Below are positions 49,801-59,445 of a DNA stretch of 64,000 nucleotides, piece by piece (position 1 is the stretch's first letter; each line of letters begins with the position of its first letter). The notes under the pieces are model-generated. The model was not told the DNA's origin, did not search any database, and saw nothing but the letters and a program-made list of their open reading frames with translations. The translations under genes were made by a program, and so were the position numbers. The stretch is from the NCBI RefSeq assembly GCF_026151205.1, contig NC_087075.1, positions 5,386,858 through 5,450,857 on the forward strand. Direction: 5' to 3'. The stretch comes from Bolinopsis microptera (Eukaryota > Ctenophora > Tentaculata > Lobata > Bolinopsidae).

Positions 49801-52232
49801 GAAGAATATGTGACCAATCCCTAAGTTACTCGCCTGAAGAATATGTGACCAATCCCCAGGGGTGTAGGAAGCGGGGGGGCAGGGGGGGCCATCGCCCCCC
49901 CATGAAATCTGGGCAAGGGGCCAAAAAGGGCCAACTTTTTAATTTAGGTTACTAAAAATTTTTGGAAAAACAATTTTCCCGAAAATTTTTGTTTTCGAAG
50001 TTCGATATACGAATTTGGACTCGATGGTTCCACTTTGTAATGCGATCTCGGAAGGCAGGCCTCCCCTTCGCGATACGAGCTCATAAGCGGGAGCTCTGCT
50101 TTCAGAGGTACGTATCGAGAATGACTCGGACCGAAAATTTTGTAAGTCAAAAATTTTCAAAGTTTTCTTGGAAACTACTTTTGTTCATGTTTCATGCTAC
50201 CCTGATCATTATGAGCCAAAAATATTTTTTTCGGTTTTTTTGAAGTACCTACATTTGGAAGGTTGTGGAAGTGACACTGATTGGTTTCATATACTAATTA
50301 TAGAAAACGTGATATTTGGTCCTCAGATTTAAAGGAAAATGCGCAATATGACGTGGAGAACTGAAAAAAAATCGCGATTTGTCGTGAGGCCCCCGAAATT
50401 AAGGCTTTGGTGCGAAGCGCCAAAAAATTTATGCTGTGGCGCGAAGCGCCAAAAAATATTTAGAATTTGGCCCCCCCATGAAGAAAATCATTCCTACACC
50501 CCTGCCAATACCTTAGTTACCCGCCCGAAGAATATGTGACCAATCCCTAAGTTACTCACCCGAAGAATGTGTGACCAATCCCTGAGTTACTCACCCGAAG
50601 AATATGTGACCAATCCCTAAGTTACTCGCCCGAAGAATATGTGAACAATCCCTAAGTTACTCGCCTGAAGAATATGTGAACAATCCCTAAGTTACTCGCC
50701 TGAAGAATATGTGAACAATCCATAAGTTACTCGCCCGAAGAATATGTGAACAATCCCTAAGTTACTCGCCTGAAGAATATGTGAACAATCCCTAAGTTAC
50801 TCGCCCGAAGAATATGTGACCAATCCCTAAGTTACTCGCCTGAAGAATATGTGACCAATCCCTAAGTTACTCGCCTGAAGAATATGTGAGCAATCCCTAA
50901 GTTACTCACCCGAAGAATATGTGAACAATCCCTAAGTTACTCGCCTGAAGAATATGTGACCAATCCCTAAGTTACTCACCCGAGAGCGGGCACAGTTTTC
51001 AGAATAACGTTTAACACAATGATCTTATACAAGGTCGCAGCGTGAGAGAGCTGCTTACTTAATACAGCGCAGGGAGTGAGTGGTTTGAATAAAGTCCTAT
51101 AGCTTATCACTGCGTGTTATAGACTACGCACTTAAATCTGATAAAACCACAAGTGAAACTCTATATTATCATACTCACGCGTCAAGGATGGGGATTGAAC
51201 GCAAGGGGGTGGTTGTAAAACAGTCTTCAACCTGAACTATGATTAAACATACGGTTTAACTCAAATTTACACAATTACATGACTCCAGAGCATGATCACT
51301 GACTTTATACACCTAGCGTTACTCTCGTAATTACCATCCAGAGGTTAATTGCACTGTGATGTGTACTATAACATTTGTACAAGGGTGAAGGACTGTTATC
51401 TCCGACGTTTTATATAAGGGGGTCCCATATTCTATGGTTGAAGCAGGAACTGTAATTACTTAAATTAGAAAACTCTTGACTTGTCATGAAGGAACAAAGG
51501 ATCTCGCAAACAGAACCACTGGAAACAATCTCCCGTTGTTAGAGAACATTAAATTATAATGTATCAGGAAGGTCGTTTGTTAAACTTCGTCTAAATAGTT
51601 ATAAATTTGAGCACCTTCATTATCCGATCCTACATTATCCTACATCTTCATAATCTGATCGTAAGTCAGGTAATAAAGAAGCGGTTTAGGCTAACATTAA
51701 AAATTACAACCTTCCTATTAATGATAATATCCTCTTGTGGGCCAACTAGGTCCAGCCTCTCTCTTAAAAACCTCCCTATTTTCCCAAAAATAACCTCCCT
51801 ATTTTCAGATAAAGTCTACCCTGAACTCCCCGGCAGTTAACAAAACATTCTGTGGATTCCAAAACTTGACAGATCCTCGACAAAGGACAAAAGACATTCT
51901 GGTGGAGAAGACGAAGATATTTGATAGCAGCATGAGGCCCATGTTGATGAAGTTTACCAATCAGGTTAGCTAAGTCTTATCTTGTGATTTTGTGTTTCTT
52001 GTTTCTTGTTTGTTCCGAAGACTTGGTACGAGCTTGTGGCCAATATTCACAATGTTGAACGTTGGGGTCAGAAATTCTGTTATGTTTAAAAGATATCCGG
52101 CAACATGCATCACGTTTAACTTTACGATAATAAAAAAATTTAGAAAGTTAGAATTATCATCTTTTTCCCAGGATCCAACATATAAACTGAACTTTGGGAT
52201 AATCTACAAGGAGGGTGACGATCTAAGACAAG
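37804..52232 (+). CDS. PI3-kinase catalytic subunit gene, four exons of the helical to kinase region (partial)
   Basis: Exons: 37804-37873 ([18 protein letters not shown]), 38146-38304 ([19 protein letters not shown]), 51837-51964 ([18 protein letters not shown]) and 52172-52232 ([14 protein letters not shown], ending one base into the next codon). These match in order the end of the PIK helical domain and the N-lobe of class I/II lipid kinases, where the family has FLLRRAL, SKxRPLW and KxGDDLRQD. All have proper AG and GT borders. At least one exon between 38304 and 51837 is missing from my reading, because phases 0 and 1 do not meet. The catalytic loop, upstream domains and stop codon were not found. 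The kinase would phosphorylate phosphoinositides at membranes. Gene 4 and the composite repeats lie in its long intron, on the other strand. Confidence 0.72.
38305..39188. other. PI3-kinase intron, no exon recognised
   Basis: AT-rich with short frames only. A frame at 38864-39070 contains [18 protein letters not shown] but matches nothing I know. Confidence 0.5.
39189..39395. repeat. Interspersed repeat, left member of an inverted pair
   Basis: The outer 65 bp (CTCTAGTAGCAGGGAGGGG to TTTATACTGAATCGG) recurs inverted at about 47640-47708. The next block, about 75 bp (TTGGTAACTCAAATCACC to CAACCCTGTGGGGGCC), recurs at about 47575-47639 but flipped relative to the outer block. The stretch TTAGGCGCATATATGGGAAA also recurs inverted near 43100. 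Confidence 0.7.
39566..48594 (-). CDS. Gene 4: secreted modular protein, unrecognised domain + kringle + TSP1, antisense in the PI3-kinase intron
   Basis: Exon 1 (48426-48594) starts [13 protein letters not shown] and has a hydrophobic segment [14 protein letters not shown], then an acidic linker ending in phase 1. Exon 2 (47787-48236, phase 1-1) carries the same domain as gene 2 ([34 protein letters not shown]). Exons 3 and 4 (40886-41021, 39881-39996) together make a kringle: [20 protein letters not shown] and [19 protein letters not shown], joined in phase. Exon 5 (39566-39742, 177 nt, phase 1-1) is a thrombospondin type 1 repeat: [19 protein letters not shown] and CNAHFCP. All phases agree across the five exons. 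Linking exon 2 to exon 3 across 6.8 kb of repeats is inference. The last exon and stop were not found. An extracellular binding role is expected. Confidence 0.72.
40044..40065. repeat. Run of 22 G
   Basis: An uninterrupted G tract just upstream of kringle exon 4 on the plus strand, in a stretch that also has two GGACGTCCGG words. A likely trouble spot for sequencing. Confidence 0.9.
41022..43143. other. Intron sequence, no exon recognised
   Basis: AT-rich. Short frames at 41096-41317 and 41589-41795 have no known domain. Two related stretches, AGAAGCCGAGATACAAAAG at about 42209 and AGAAGCTGAGATACAGATT at about 43088, are fragments of one repeat, also present inverted at 39330-39390. Confidence 0.55.
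43144..43652. mobile_element. Fold-back MITE, 509 bp, TTTTACCAAAACCCATAATC ends
   Basis: Arms of about 147 bp (43144-43290 and 43506-43652) are inverted copies containing CATGGGTAGAGTGG, GACCGTTCTCAAATG and GAGAATGAAATCGGTCGCTC. A shorter relative is at 46171-46505. Confidence 0.85.
43653..44596. repeat. Left arm of the second inverted repeat
   Basis: Reverse complement of 45231-46170 with scattered changes. A frame reading [20 protein letters not shown] is open in both arms, on opposite strands, but there is no sign that it is a gene. Confidence 0.88.
44597..45230. repeat. Spacer of the second inverted repeat, itself repeated inverted at 46506-47575
   Basis: Holds CAGTGCTGGCAAGCACGACC, a 17-bp array of CCCCCTTTACTATTATA, and two GC-rich hairpins (GTGCACGCGAAGCGTGCAC at 44721-44739 and GGCGGCCGAAGGCCGCC at about 44753-44769). 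Then come TTTGACATC-type and CGTCTAGACGC words. Inverted partial copies are at 46506-46925 and 47052-47575. Confidence 0.85.
45231..46170. repeat. Right arm of the second inverted repeat
   Basis: Mirror of 43653-44596; it ends where MITE copy 2 begins, as the left arm begins where MITE copy 1 ends. Confidence 0.88.
46171..46505. mobile_element. Fold-back MITE, 335 bp, second copy
   Basis: Same ends and arms as 43144-43652 but with a shorter centre. Confidence 0.85.
46506..47575. repeat. Two inverted partial copies of the 44597-45230 spacer in tandem
   Basis: The stretch from CTTTTATACTTTTAAATC onward is the spacer's reverse complement. It restarts at about 47052 (ATCACGACAATCTGTCG) and runs to the AAGCACGACCGG complement, including the GC-rich hairpins (47395-47460) and the AAAGGGGGTATAATAGT array at 46917-46985 and 47483-47525. 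Confidence 0.82.
47575..47708. repeat. Interspersed repeat, right member of an inverted pair
   Basis: Partner of 39189-39395: the outer part ends CAACCCCTCCCTGCTACTAG. The inner block (GGTAACTCAAAACACCGAGG to TGTGGGGG) has the opposite relative orientation. Confidence 0.7.
48595..49524. other. Region upstream of gene 4, no gene recognised
   Basis: Likely holds the gene 4 promoter. No clear TATA box was assigned. The GTCACGTGAC cluster below falls in it. Confidence 0.5.
49316..49385. promoter_or_regulatory. Three GTCACGTGAC palindromes within 70 bp
   Basis: GTCACGTGAC occurs at about 49319, 49352 and 49376. CACGTG with GT/AC flanks is the bHLH-zip (USF/MiT-TFE, CLEAR-like) site in animals. 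It lies about 0.7 kb upstream of the gene 4 start, so it could regulate that gene; this is inference. Confidence 0.4.
49525..50985. repeat. 35-bp minisatellite, about 23 copies, split by a hAT MITE
   Basis: The unit is CTAAGTTACTCGCCTGAAGA followed by ATATGTGAACAATCC, with variants at a few positions (CGCCC/CGCCT, GTGAAC/GTGACC). Blocks are 49525-49856 and 50505-50985. Confidence 0.93.
49857..50504. mobile_element. hAT-type MITE, 648 bp, inside the minisatellite
   Basis: Ends are CAGGGGTGTAGGAA and TTCCTACACCCCTG. The 8-bp flanks are CCAATCCC (49849-49856) and CCAATACC (50505-50512), one mismatch apart and both from the minisatellite unit. CAGGGG ends plus 8-bp duplication indicate hAT. The interior has GCGAAGCGCC repeats and no transposase. 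Confidence 0.85.
50986..51836. other. PI3-kinase intron, no exon recognised
   Basis: Unique-looking AT-rich sequence. It should include a missing PI3-kinase exon or lead straight into the exon at 51837; none was identified. Confidence 0.5.
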
Positions 52233-52540
52233 GTGTTGTTCTCATCGTTATCACACACTTTTAGGGATTGTTTACCACTTCCCCCATCCTCCCTGATAAG
52301 TGAATGATCTCTTAGAGACGGTATAATTCACAAATTATCGAACCAGATGTTGCTAACACTAGAACACATACAAATGGACAAGAAGCTTAAAGGATTCTAG
52401 TTTGGGCTTGGACGCAAACAATAATTATAGAATAATAGATTCCTACTACTTACCATCCTCTCCCATATCTAATAAAGTGAGAGAGAGATAGAAAAGATAT
52501 ACACATAGAGAGTGAGAGAAAAGTACTCTAGCTGCCCCCA
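52233..52540. other. PI3-kinase intron, start
   Basis: Begins with the GTGTTG donor after GACAAG. Contains GAGAGAGAGATAG purine repeats near 52480. No exon seen. Confidence 0.5.
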
Positions 52541-54110
52541 CCAATATTTAAATACCATCACATTTAAGAAAAACATCTTTCATCTACTAAAACATAACAC
52601 AAAACAACACCAATTTAACTCAAAACACAAAAACTCCCTACGTCATATCCTACTCACAACTCTACCACACCCACCAACCCATCACCATATAACCTACAAC
52701 AACATCAATCCCCAACAATTCTTTAAACATACCACACAACCCACTCTTCCTTTCACCATAACTACTTCCATACCCCTTTGAAAATACTCTCAACCAAAAC
52801 AAAACCAAACCAATATAAAATATATCCAGATCACAATCTATATATTATCCAACGCATATAAACCCACCCTAAGAGATATATATATATATAACAATATATA
52901 TCCCCCAAACAACCAACACACCCCAACATCCCCACAAAAACCAAACACCTATCACACCATAGATATTAAGATAAAACAAAGAGTAAAACAATATATGACT
53001 TGATATATATATATATATATCCTAAATATCATACTACTACATATAACCATATCATATAGATCACCACACACTATATATAGATAAAACACATATTAAACCC
53101 CCAACACACACCAACCCCCCCCACCACCACCCCCACCCCCCACCAAAAACCCAACCCACAATATAGAGATATCTCTATACTAACTCCAATCTCCCAAAAC
53201 AAACCAATACCCCACCCAAACTAAATAACAAAACCAACACCAATCACCAAACCCCCCAAAACCCCCACACACCCCCACAACACAAAACACAACACACAAA
53301 ACCACCCCACACAAACCCCACACACCCCCCCCAACCCCCCCAACCACACAAATCACCCATCAAAACAACACAAAACAAACCAAAACCCACCCAAAAACCC
53401 CTCCCTAACCCCAACCCAACCCCCCAACCACCACAACCCCCCCCACCAACCCCCCCCATCACACCCCACAACCCCAACAACCCCCACCCCACTACAAACA
53501 CACATTCCACCACCCACACCTTCCACACCCCACATCCCCATTCCAACCACCACTCCCCCAACAACAAAAAAAATAACCAACCACCAAAACCCCCAAACCA
53601 ACAAATACACATATCCCACACACTCAACACTAACCTCACTACCCAACACCCAACCCCAACCAAACACCCAACTACCCCCACCTAACCCCCCCCCCCTACC
53701 CCACCACCCCAACCAACCCCCCACCATAACCCCACCCTACCCCCCCCACCCATACACACACACATCCTCTCAACACCTCATATTCACCATCAATCTACTC
53801 ACTACACTATATTACAATCATCTCCCTACCCACCATAACCTTCAGTCCCCATCTCCTGACTGTATCCCTTCCTCACTACAAAAAACCTTCCCCCCAAATT
53901 AAACTGCTCCACTCAAATACCTCACATACGCACACAACCAACCCACACACCCCATAACAAATAAATTATCAACACCAAAACAACCCACACCCCCACCAAT
54001 ACCCCTACTTCCCCCATTAACCACACAAACCCTCCCATCCACATCAACAACCTCACATACTACATAACATACCTCCATAAAACAACACCACCTTTCCACC
54101 AGACAATCCC
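52541..54110. repeat. A/C-rich, G-depleted block, with 676 bp lacking G entirely
   Basis: The plus strand is almost only A and C with some T. From 53169 to 53844 there is not a single G. The block is not a simple tandem repeat; words such as CACACCCCC, CCAACCCC and CAAAAC recur irregularly. AT dinucleotide runs (52875-52890, 53003-53020) lie just before it. Tryptophan/glycine-rich frames on the minus strand are by-products of composition. The minus strand has many G runs and could form quadruplexes. Confidence 0.9.
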
Positions 54111-56555
54111 ATCTCTCGATCTAGAGTAGAGTACTCAACCCTTTGTAACCCACCACTTAAACATAATCTTTAATAAGAGAGAATTCCATAAATATTCCAC
54201 TTCTACTCTATAAAACTCCCCACTATCTAACGAGAGACACACATACGCTCAGATCAATCTCACACCAGGCCACTCCCCTCTCTCGCGCTCTCCCACCAAT
54301 CTCCCAAAACCAACACTAACACAAACCAAAAAATCAACCACTACTTTCCTTTCCCACATTACACACTCCTAATTATCTGACCTCCCATTACCCCGTCCGC
54401 CTCGCTGACCACCACCTATACACTATTCATACACTCAAGAACACTATTCCACTCCTATACATTTCCCTTACCCATATTAATTACCCACCCATTACCACTT
54501 AAATGTTATTCCCACAAATACACTATTAATATCCAGTACAATACAATATTACACCTTTCCCATCATGTACCGTTTCAAAAAAAAAATCCGCCTCGCACCC
54601 ATCCCATTCAACCTTAGAGTATTTTCACAAAATTTCACCGTCTTCATATAAACACCCCACTAAATATATACATATGAATCACTTGATAAATCTGCGTCAT
54701 AATATACTACACACCTACCCATTCCACCAACCTACTTATTTAGCCTCTGTTTAGTGACCAATATTCCCTAGCTCACTTAGAATACGCAGTACGATTTTCC
54801 TAACCCCTGTTTCACCTTGCTATCGACACAGAGGACTGAAGTGAGGATAACAATTCCTCCCACACACTGTGAGCATCTTCACTACAGTGAGTGGTTCCAA
54901 CTTGTTTGCGCTCCACTTAATCTCCCGTTGAGGGTTTTTGAATCAAATTATCGTTTATTTGACAGAGTCTCCAAACACCCCAAAAAAAACCTCAATGTTC
55001 ACTCATAACGATTTTGATTAGGTTTGTGTTTATCTGTGGTTTCAGGCGATGTGGTATAGGTAAAAACAGACGATGATGGCTGAGCGGTCAGATTCTGCAC
55101 ATACTGGCACGAGAGTATAAGGATGACACTGATACAGCCATGTCCATTGCTTGCTCACAGTGTCGCTCACTTTTATTGATTTGGTTATTCAATGTAATTT
55201 GGTTGATTATTTGGTAATTGATGGTTTATTTGACGTGGTAATGATGCAGAATGTGTCACTTATACTTATGAGCTTGTCAGTATAATAATAGTATCATTAT
55301 TGTTGGTTGGAATGTAAATGAAAAGTTAATGGTTTTGTATTATGTACGGGTTTTTTTTGGTGTACTTAGTGTGATTTTTATATGTGTATGTACTTTGTAG
55401 TTAGTAAACTTTGATATTGAAATCTTCGGACAATTATCTGTTGTAAATACTCAACTATTTTTCAGACTAAGATCTCAGCATATTTCTGGCCCCTATGTAG
55501 AAATATTTTGGGATTATATTGGATGGGCCATAGAACGACGATTTTCTATCCGCATTCAGAATTTCAATTCAATTTACAGCTTTTTATGGATGTGTCCCCT
55601 CCTTTGCTTAAGAATTAGTTCAGTTGTCTTTCATTCGTTGAATACAGTTACTTTTCTTATTTTTTATAATTTTATCACTTTCTTTTTTATTTTTGAGACT
55701 GTGCCAACAGCCAACTTTAATGTTTACGATTTTTGTCGGGAAAATCTAGACATAAAAAGATAACAATTTTACGAAATTATTCGTATTGTCGCTTGCTTAT
55801 CAAGCCATATAATTAATAATTAAATAATTTAGCCATATATCCAATATCATTTTTCTTGAAGGATTTTAAAATTAGGATAAAACCTTACTAAATAGAATTA
55901 CGAGTTTGTTTAACTTCATGAATTCTACATTATTAAAAGTCCAAAAGTATGTAAGTTATTCATTTTTAGACCATTTATAATAGCAGAGTGGTTGTAACTG
56001 AATTAATTTTGATAAAGTTGTGGTTTCGTTATATTTACTTGAAAGTTAAATGAATGCAGAATGATAATCGTTTTTCTTTGAACAGTATTACATCTTTATT
56101 TTATAATGGGTTTTTACAGAACGGGAGCTAGATGATGAAGAGAAATTATTATATAACTAATTTCAAATTTCCGCGAGTACAGCTGCATTTCAATGTGCGG
56201 ATTTCTAGTGAGCTACATTTTAAACAAGGAAAGGAAAAATGTACGGTGCAATAAAAGGTATGGTGCAGTAAAATGGTGCAGTAAATGCCAAATGGTACGG
56301 TGCAGTAAATAGTACGGTGCAGTAAATGGGGTTTTTATGTTTTACTGTACATGCACTATTTCTTATCCACATTCCTTTCTCTGTCCCAGTTCCCCCACTA
56401 CACTGCTTTGTGGGTACTATTTACGAACGAGATGGGCCATATAGCACGGGGGTCAAGGAGCTAAGTCTCTAGTATAATTAGTTTAAACCTGGCCCACTAC
56501 TTTAACTTAGTACTTACAGAAGTGCAATTTGTTCTCTTTTATATTAGTTACTAAC
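54111..56555. other. No gene recognised
   Basis: The first 600 bp are still C-rich and G-poor; after 54800 composition returns to normal AT-rich. A plus-strand frame at 54817-55008 has no known domain. Short GGTGCAGTAAATG repeats lie at 56255-56335. Confidence 0.55.
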
Positions 56556-57699
56556 CTGGATCAATAGGCTCCTCCTCTTTTCTTTAGGTGTCTTATTTTC
56601 TTCGCTTGCATCATAAGTAGCATCTTTGAATCTGACCTTGGTCATATCAGGGGACATGTTTGCAATGCAGCCATCAGGATCTGCTGCGTCAGGCAAACTT
56701 TTGGCTGTGGTACTGGAGAAAGCGAGTTAGGAAAATTATTGAAAAATATTTATGATTTATAGTAAGAATAATGATAAATCGTGATGAGAGCTATATAGTT
56801 GAAAATGTCTATAGTCTATAACCTAATTCCCGACGGTTGAATGAATTCATATATTTGAAAATGGCTGCATATCATATTTTGATAATGTTTGCAAATCATA
56901 CTTTGATGAAATCATATTGTGATAAAGTTTCCATACCATATTTTAACACTTACCATTTTCCCTTGACACCACACTTGAAACTCTTCGGCTGTTTTGTAAA
57001 AGTACCAGTCCATAGTACTAGATCCAGATATTAAGTTACTGAAGGGGATGTTATTTTCCACGGAGCAACCTCGTATAGCCACCAGCAGTATGCCATCTGA
57101 GGATAAAATTAAATAGCTTTCGTACACAACAATCTGAGCGTTACTAATTCCGATACAGCAAACAGAGGGTTACTTTCTGAACCACAATTGGAAGGACTGC
57201 TGGGAGTTATAATTTATAGTCTTACTTGAATTTGCAGGGATGTTGATGGTGATTAAAGTACCGTAATCACTATAATACTCATGGCCATGCTTTAGAAATA
57301 AACCGAAACGTATACCAGTTGTGTCACCCACGATATCAGTCTGCACAGAAAATAGATATCCATCTACAGGTGTTATGTCCATCCAGTCGTCTCTGATTGT
57401 TATCTCCTGCCACTCTGTCCACCCTGTCCAATCTGGGTGTGATAATGTGGTTACGATATGAGCTGAGCGCATTGTGTGATGTGTCACTTATAATCACGTA
57501 TCTGCATATTATGTGGATTTTTGGGTAAGAAATAGGTCACAGCTATATTAATATAACAGCTGTATAAGTAGGTTTAACAATTCTGACGCAGTTTAAACTG
57601 TACAGTAAAATGTTTGACTAGGTCTAGAGGATTCGATATTGACTTACCTACACCAATTATAGACTGGACTAGAAGGCTTGTCAGGAACATGATAAACAT
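56556..57699 (-). CDS. Gene 5: secreted protein, divergent relative of the cluster (gene model incomplete)
   Basis: Exon 1 (57648-57699) encodes a signal peptide, MFIMFLTSLLVQSIIGV, ending in phase 1. Exon 2 (57174-57486) joins in phase and encodes WTGWTEWQEITIRDDW, YLFSVQTDIVGD and IRFGLFLKHG. Exon 3 (56954-57096) encodes GILLVAIRGCSVENN and DWYFYKTAEEFQVWCQGKM. Exon 4 (56556-56712) encodes CIANMSPDMTKVRFKDATYD. VRFKDATYDAS recalls VEQIEFYSSDTAS of gene 2, and EEFQVWCQGK recalls its ITVHCNEVK, so it may be a distant copy of the same domain. Phases between exons 2-3 and 3-4 do not agree, so an exon is missed or the gene is damaged. No stop codon was located. Confidence 0.5.
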
Positions 57700-59134
57700 A
57701 CTGCTAACAGAACTATATCTTATCGGGCGTTATTTGACCTTCATTCTAGAGGTAAAATTTTGATTATGCATTAATTGGTCCAAAGCAGATTGTGGTTCTA
57801 AAACTGATAAAATATGGGAATAAGTCCTGTCATCAATACTTCCATGAGATATCATATCTGTCACAGAATAGGACACTGGTAATACTGAGGCCAAAATTAG
57901 AACTATGTATAATCATAGGCGATTACACTGGCCACTAGAAAAAAATTCGAACAGAAAGGACAAGAGACAGGGAATGTAGAAGATTGTGAATTTGGGTCAA
58001 GTTTTAAAGGACAAATTTAAAAAATCGCCGGATCGGCTTTTATTTACTAAAAGTTTCCAAGCAAAGCAATTCGTCAAATTAAAGAAGTTGAAAGACTGTG
58101 CTGTTATAAATATAAACCACTAACAAGCTAAGTTACCCATGTCGCATGTGCAGTTGTTCACATGTCAGTACGTGGTCAGATCTACGCGGGTCCGGGACTC
58201 TACGCGTAAGACTCTAACACTTACCGGAACCCTAGGCCTAACCCTAACCCGCTGTAAAGTCTTACGCCGTAGAGTCCGGACCCCTCTACACTAATCGGAA
58301 TCCTTTCTTTAGGTTTCTTGTTGGTGCATTAGTATGCAAGAGAGCTCATCATTGTTCTTGTGAAAACAGAAAATGAGTTGAGAGGACGAACTTTAAGACT
58401 AGTTAGTTAAAGAGTGACGGTGTTATCATCCTGTAGACATGGTTTGTCATTATCTTACAACTCCTCTTATAGGTACAAATCTGAGGCACCTCATTCCCAA
58501 CGGTGACTAATCATCTGACAAATACTGCACTCTACAGTATTCCATAGTATTCACCAGCTACAAGCTTAGTGAAGCTGACTAATGTGGTACATGGTAGCTC
58601 TTGTAATATTTATAAATATTTGAGCCGTCCAGAAGCAGTTGCATGGAGGTCTAACAATACGAACCTACGTAAAATTGTGGACTCACGAATGTGACTAAAG
58701 GATTGTTCCTCGGTTCATTCGTGGCTAGAAATAATAAACGAAACATATAATTATATACAATATACGGCATTCTCAATTCTGGCATACTGGTGACTACCTT
58801 ATCGGACCTAATTTGGACGGACATTACATGAACGGACATAATTATGAACGGACATTAATATGAACGCTCGAAGGCATTCAAAACCATCAAAAATCCGAAT
58901 TTTTTTCAATTTTTTGACGTTTTTTTAATTTCAGCAAATGATTTTAAATCCATTTTTAATACTTATACAGTAAGTAAGAAAAGCAGTCGTTAAGCATTAA
59001 AAATGTTAAAATATGTGTACATGATCAGTGTCTAATATCACATATCATCTTCATCAAATGGGTTTTCGTGCATAGAATAGTCCATGCTTAAAGCATATGT
59101 GGTTTCTAGCTTTATGGAAACCTTTTTTATCAAA
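57700..59134. other. Upstream region of gene 5, no gene recognised
   Basis: AT-rich apart from the small MITE at 58188-58284. Repeated words GAACGGACAT at 58828-58860. Confidence 0.55.
58188..58284. mobile_element. Small fold-back MITE, GGGTCCGGACTCTACG ends
   Basis: GGGTCCGGGACTCTACGCGT at 58188 is inverted at 58262-58284. The loop carries CCTAACCCTAACCC. Flanks TCTACGC and TCTACAC may be a 7-bp target duplication with one change. Confidence 0.7.
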
Positions 59135-59445
59135 CTACCCCGCCCCCCGGTCCTGCATTTCAGTGTTAACTTTTACAAGCCATTCGGCGTGAAGTGGTTT
59201 TATCTTAGACAACTTTGGGTTTACCTTAACATCACGTGGGGCTTTCCTAGCACTGTTTCATTACCTCCCCTGAGTTATATGAACTATAACAACGTCGGAT
59301 TCGACAATGTCCTTGGCAACACGATTTACCGTAATATCTAGAGGCTGGAACAAGTTTGTCATGTTGGCGGGGACTAACTCATGAACTATGTTGTTGAGTG
59401 CCATAATTTCGGTGACTTTTCCGCCAAGTGACCCTTGAAAACATC
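59135..59445 (-). pseudogene. pogo/Tigger-like (DDE_1) transposase C-terminal relic
   Basis: Minus-strand frames read NNIVHELVPANMTNLFQPLD then ITVNRVAKDIV, the characteristic P.N.T..LQPLD..VN segment of pogo-type transposases. A second frame reads NPKLSKIKPLHAEWLVKVNT before a stop at 59135, as in the family's C-terminus. The two lie in different frames, and nothing of the catalytic core upstream was found, so this is a broken fragment. Confidence 0.65.

Noticed and set aside
49525-50985. CRISPR-like array of 35-bp repeats
   Set aside because: Repeats are head to tail without spacers; it is a minisatellite.
53244-53727. Two tryptophan/glycine-rich frames of 124-145 residues on the minus strand
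   Set aside because: They arise from the G-free plus strand, which cannot produce most stop codons in those frames; there is no domain or splice context.
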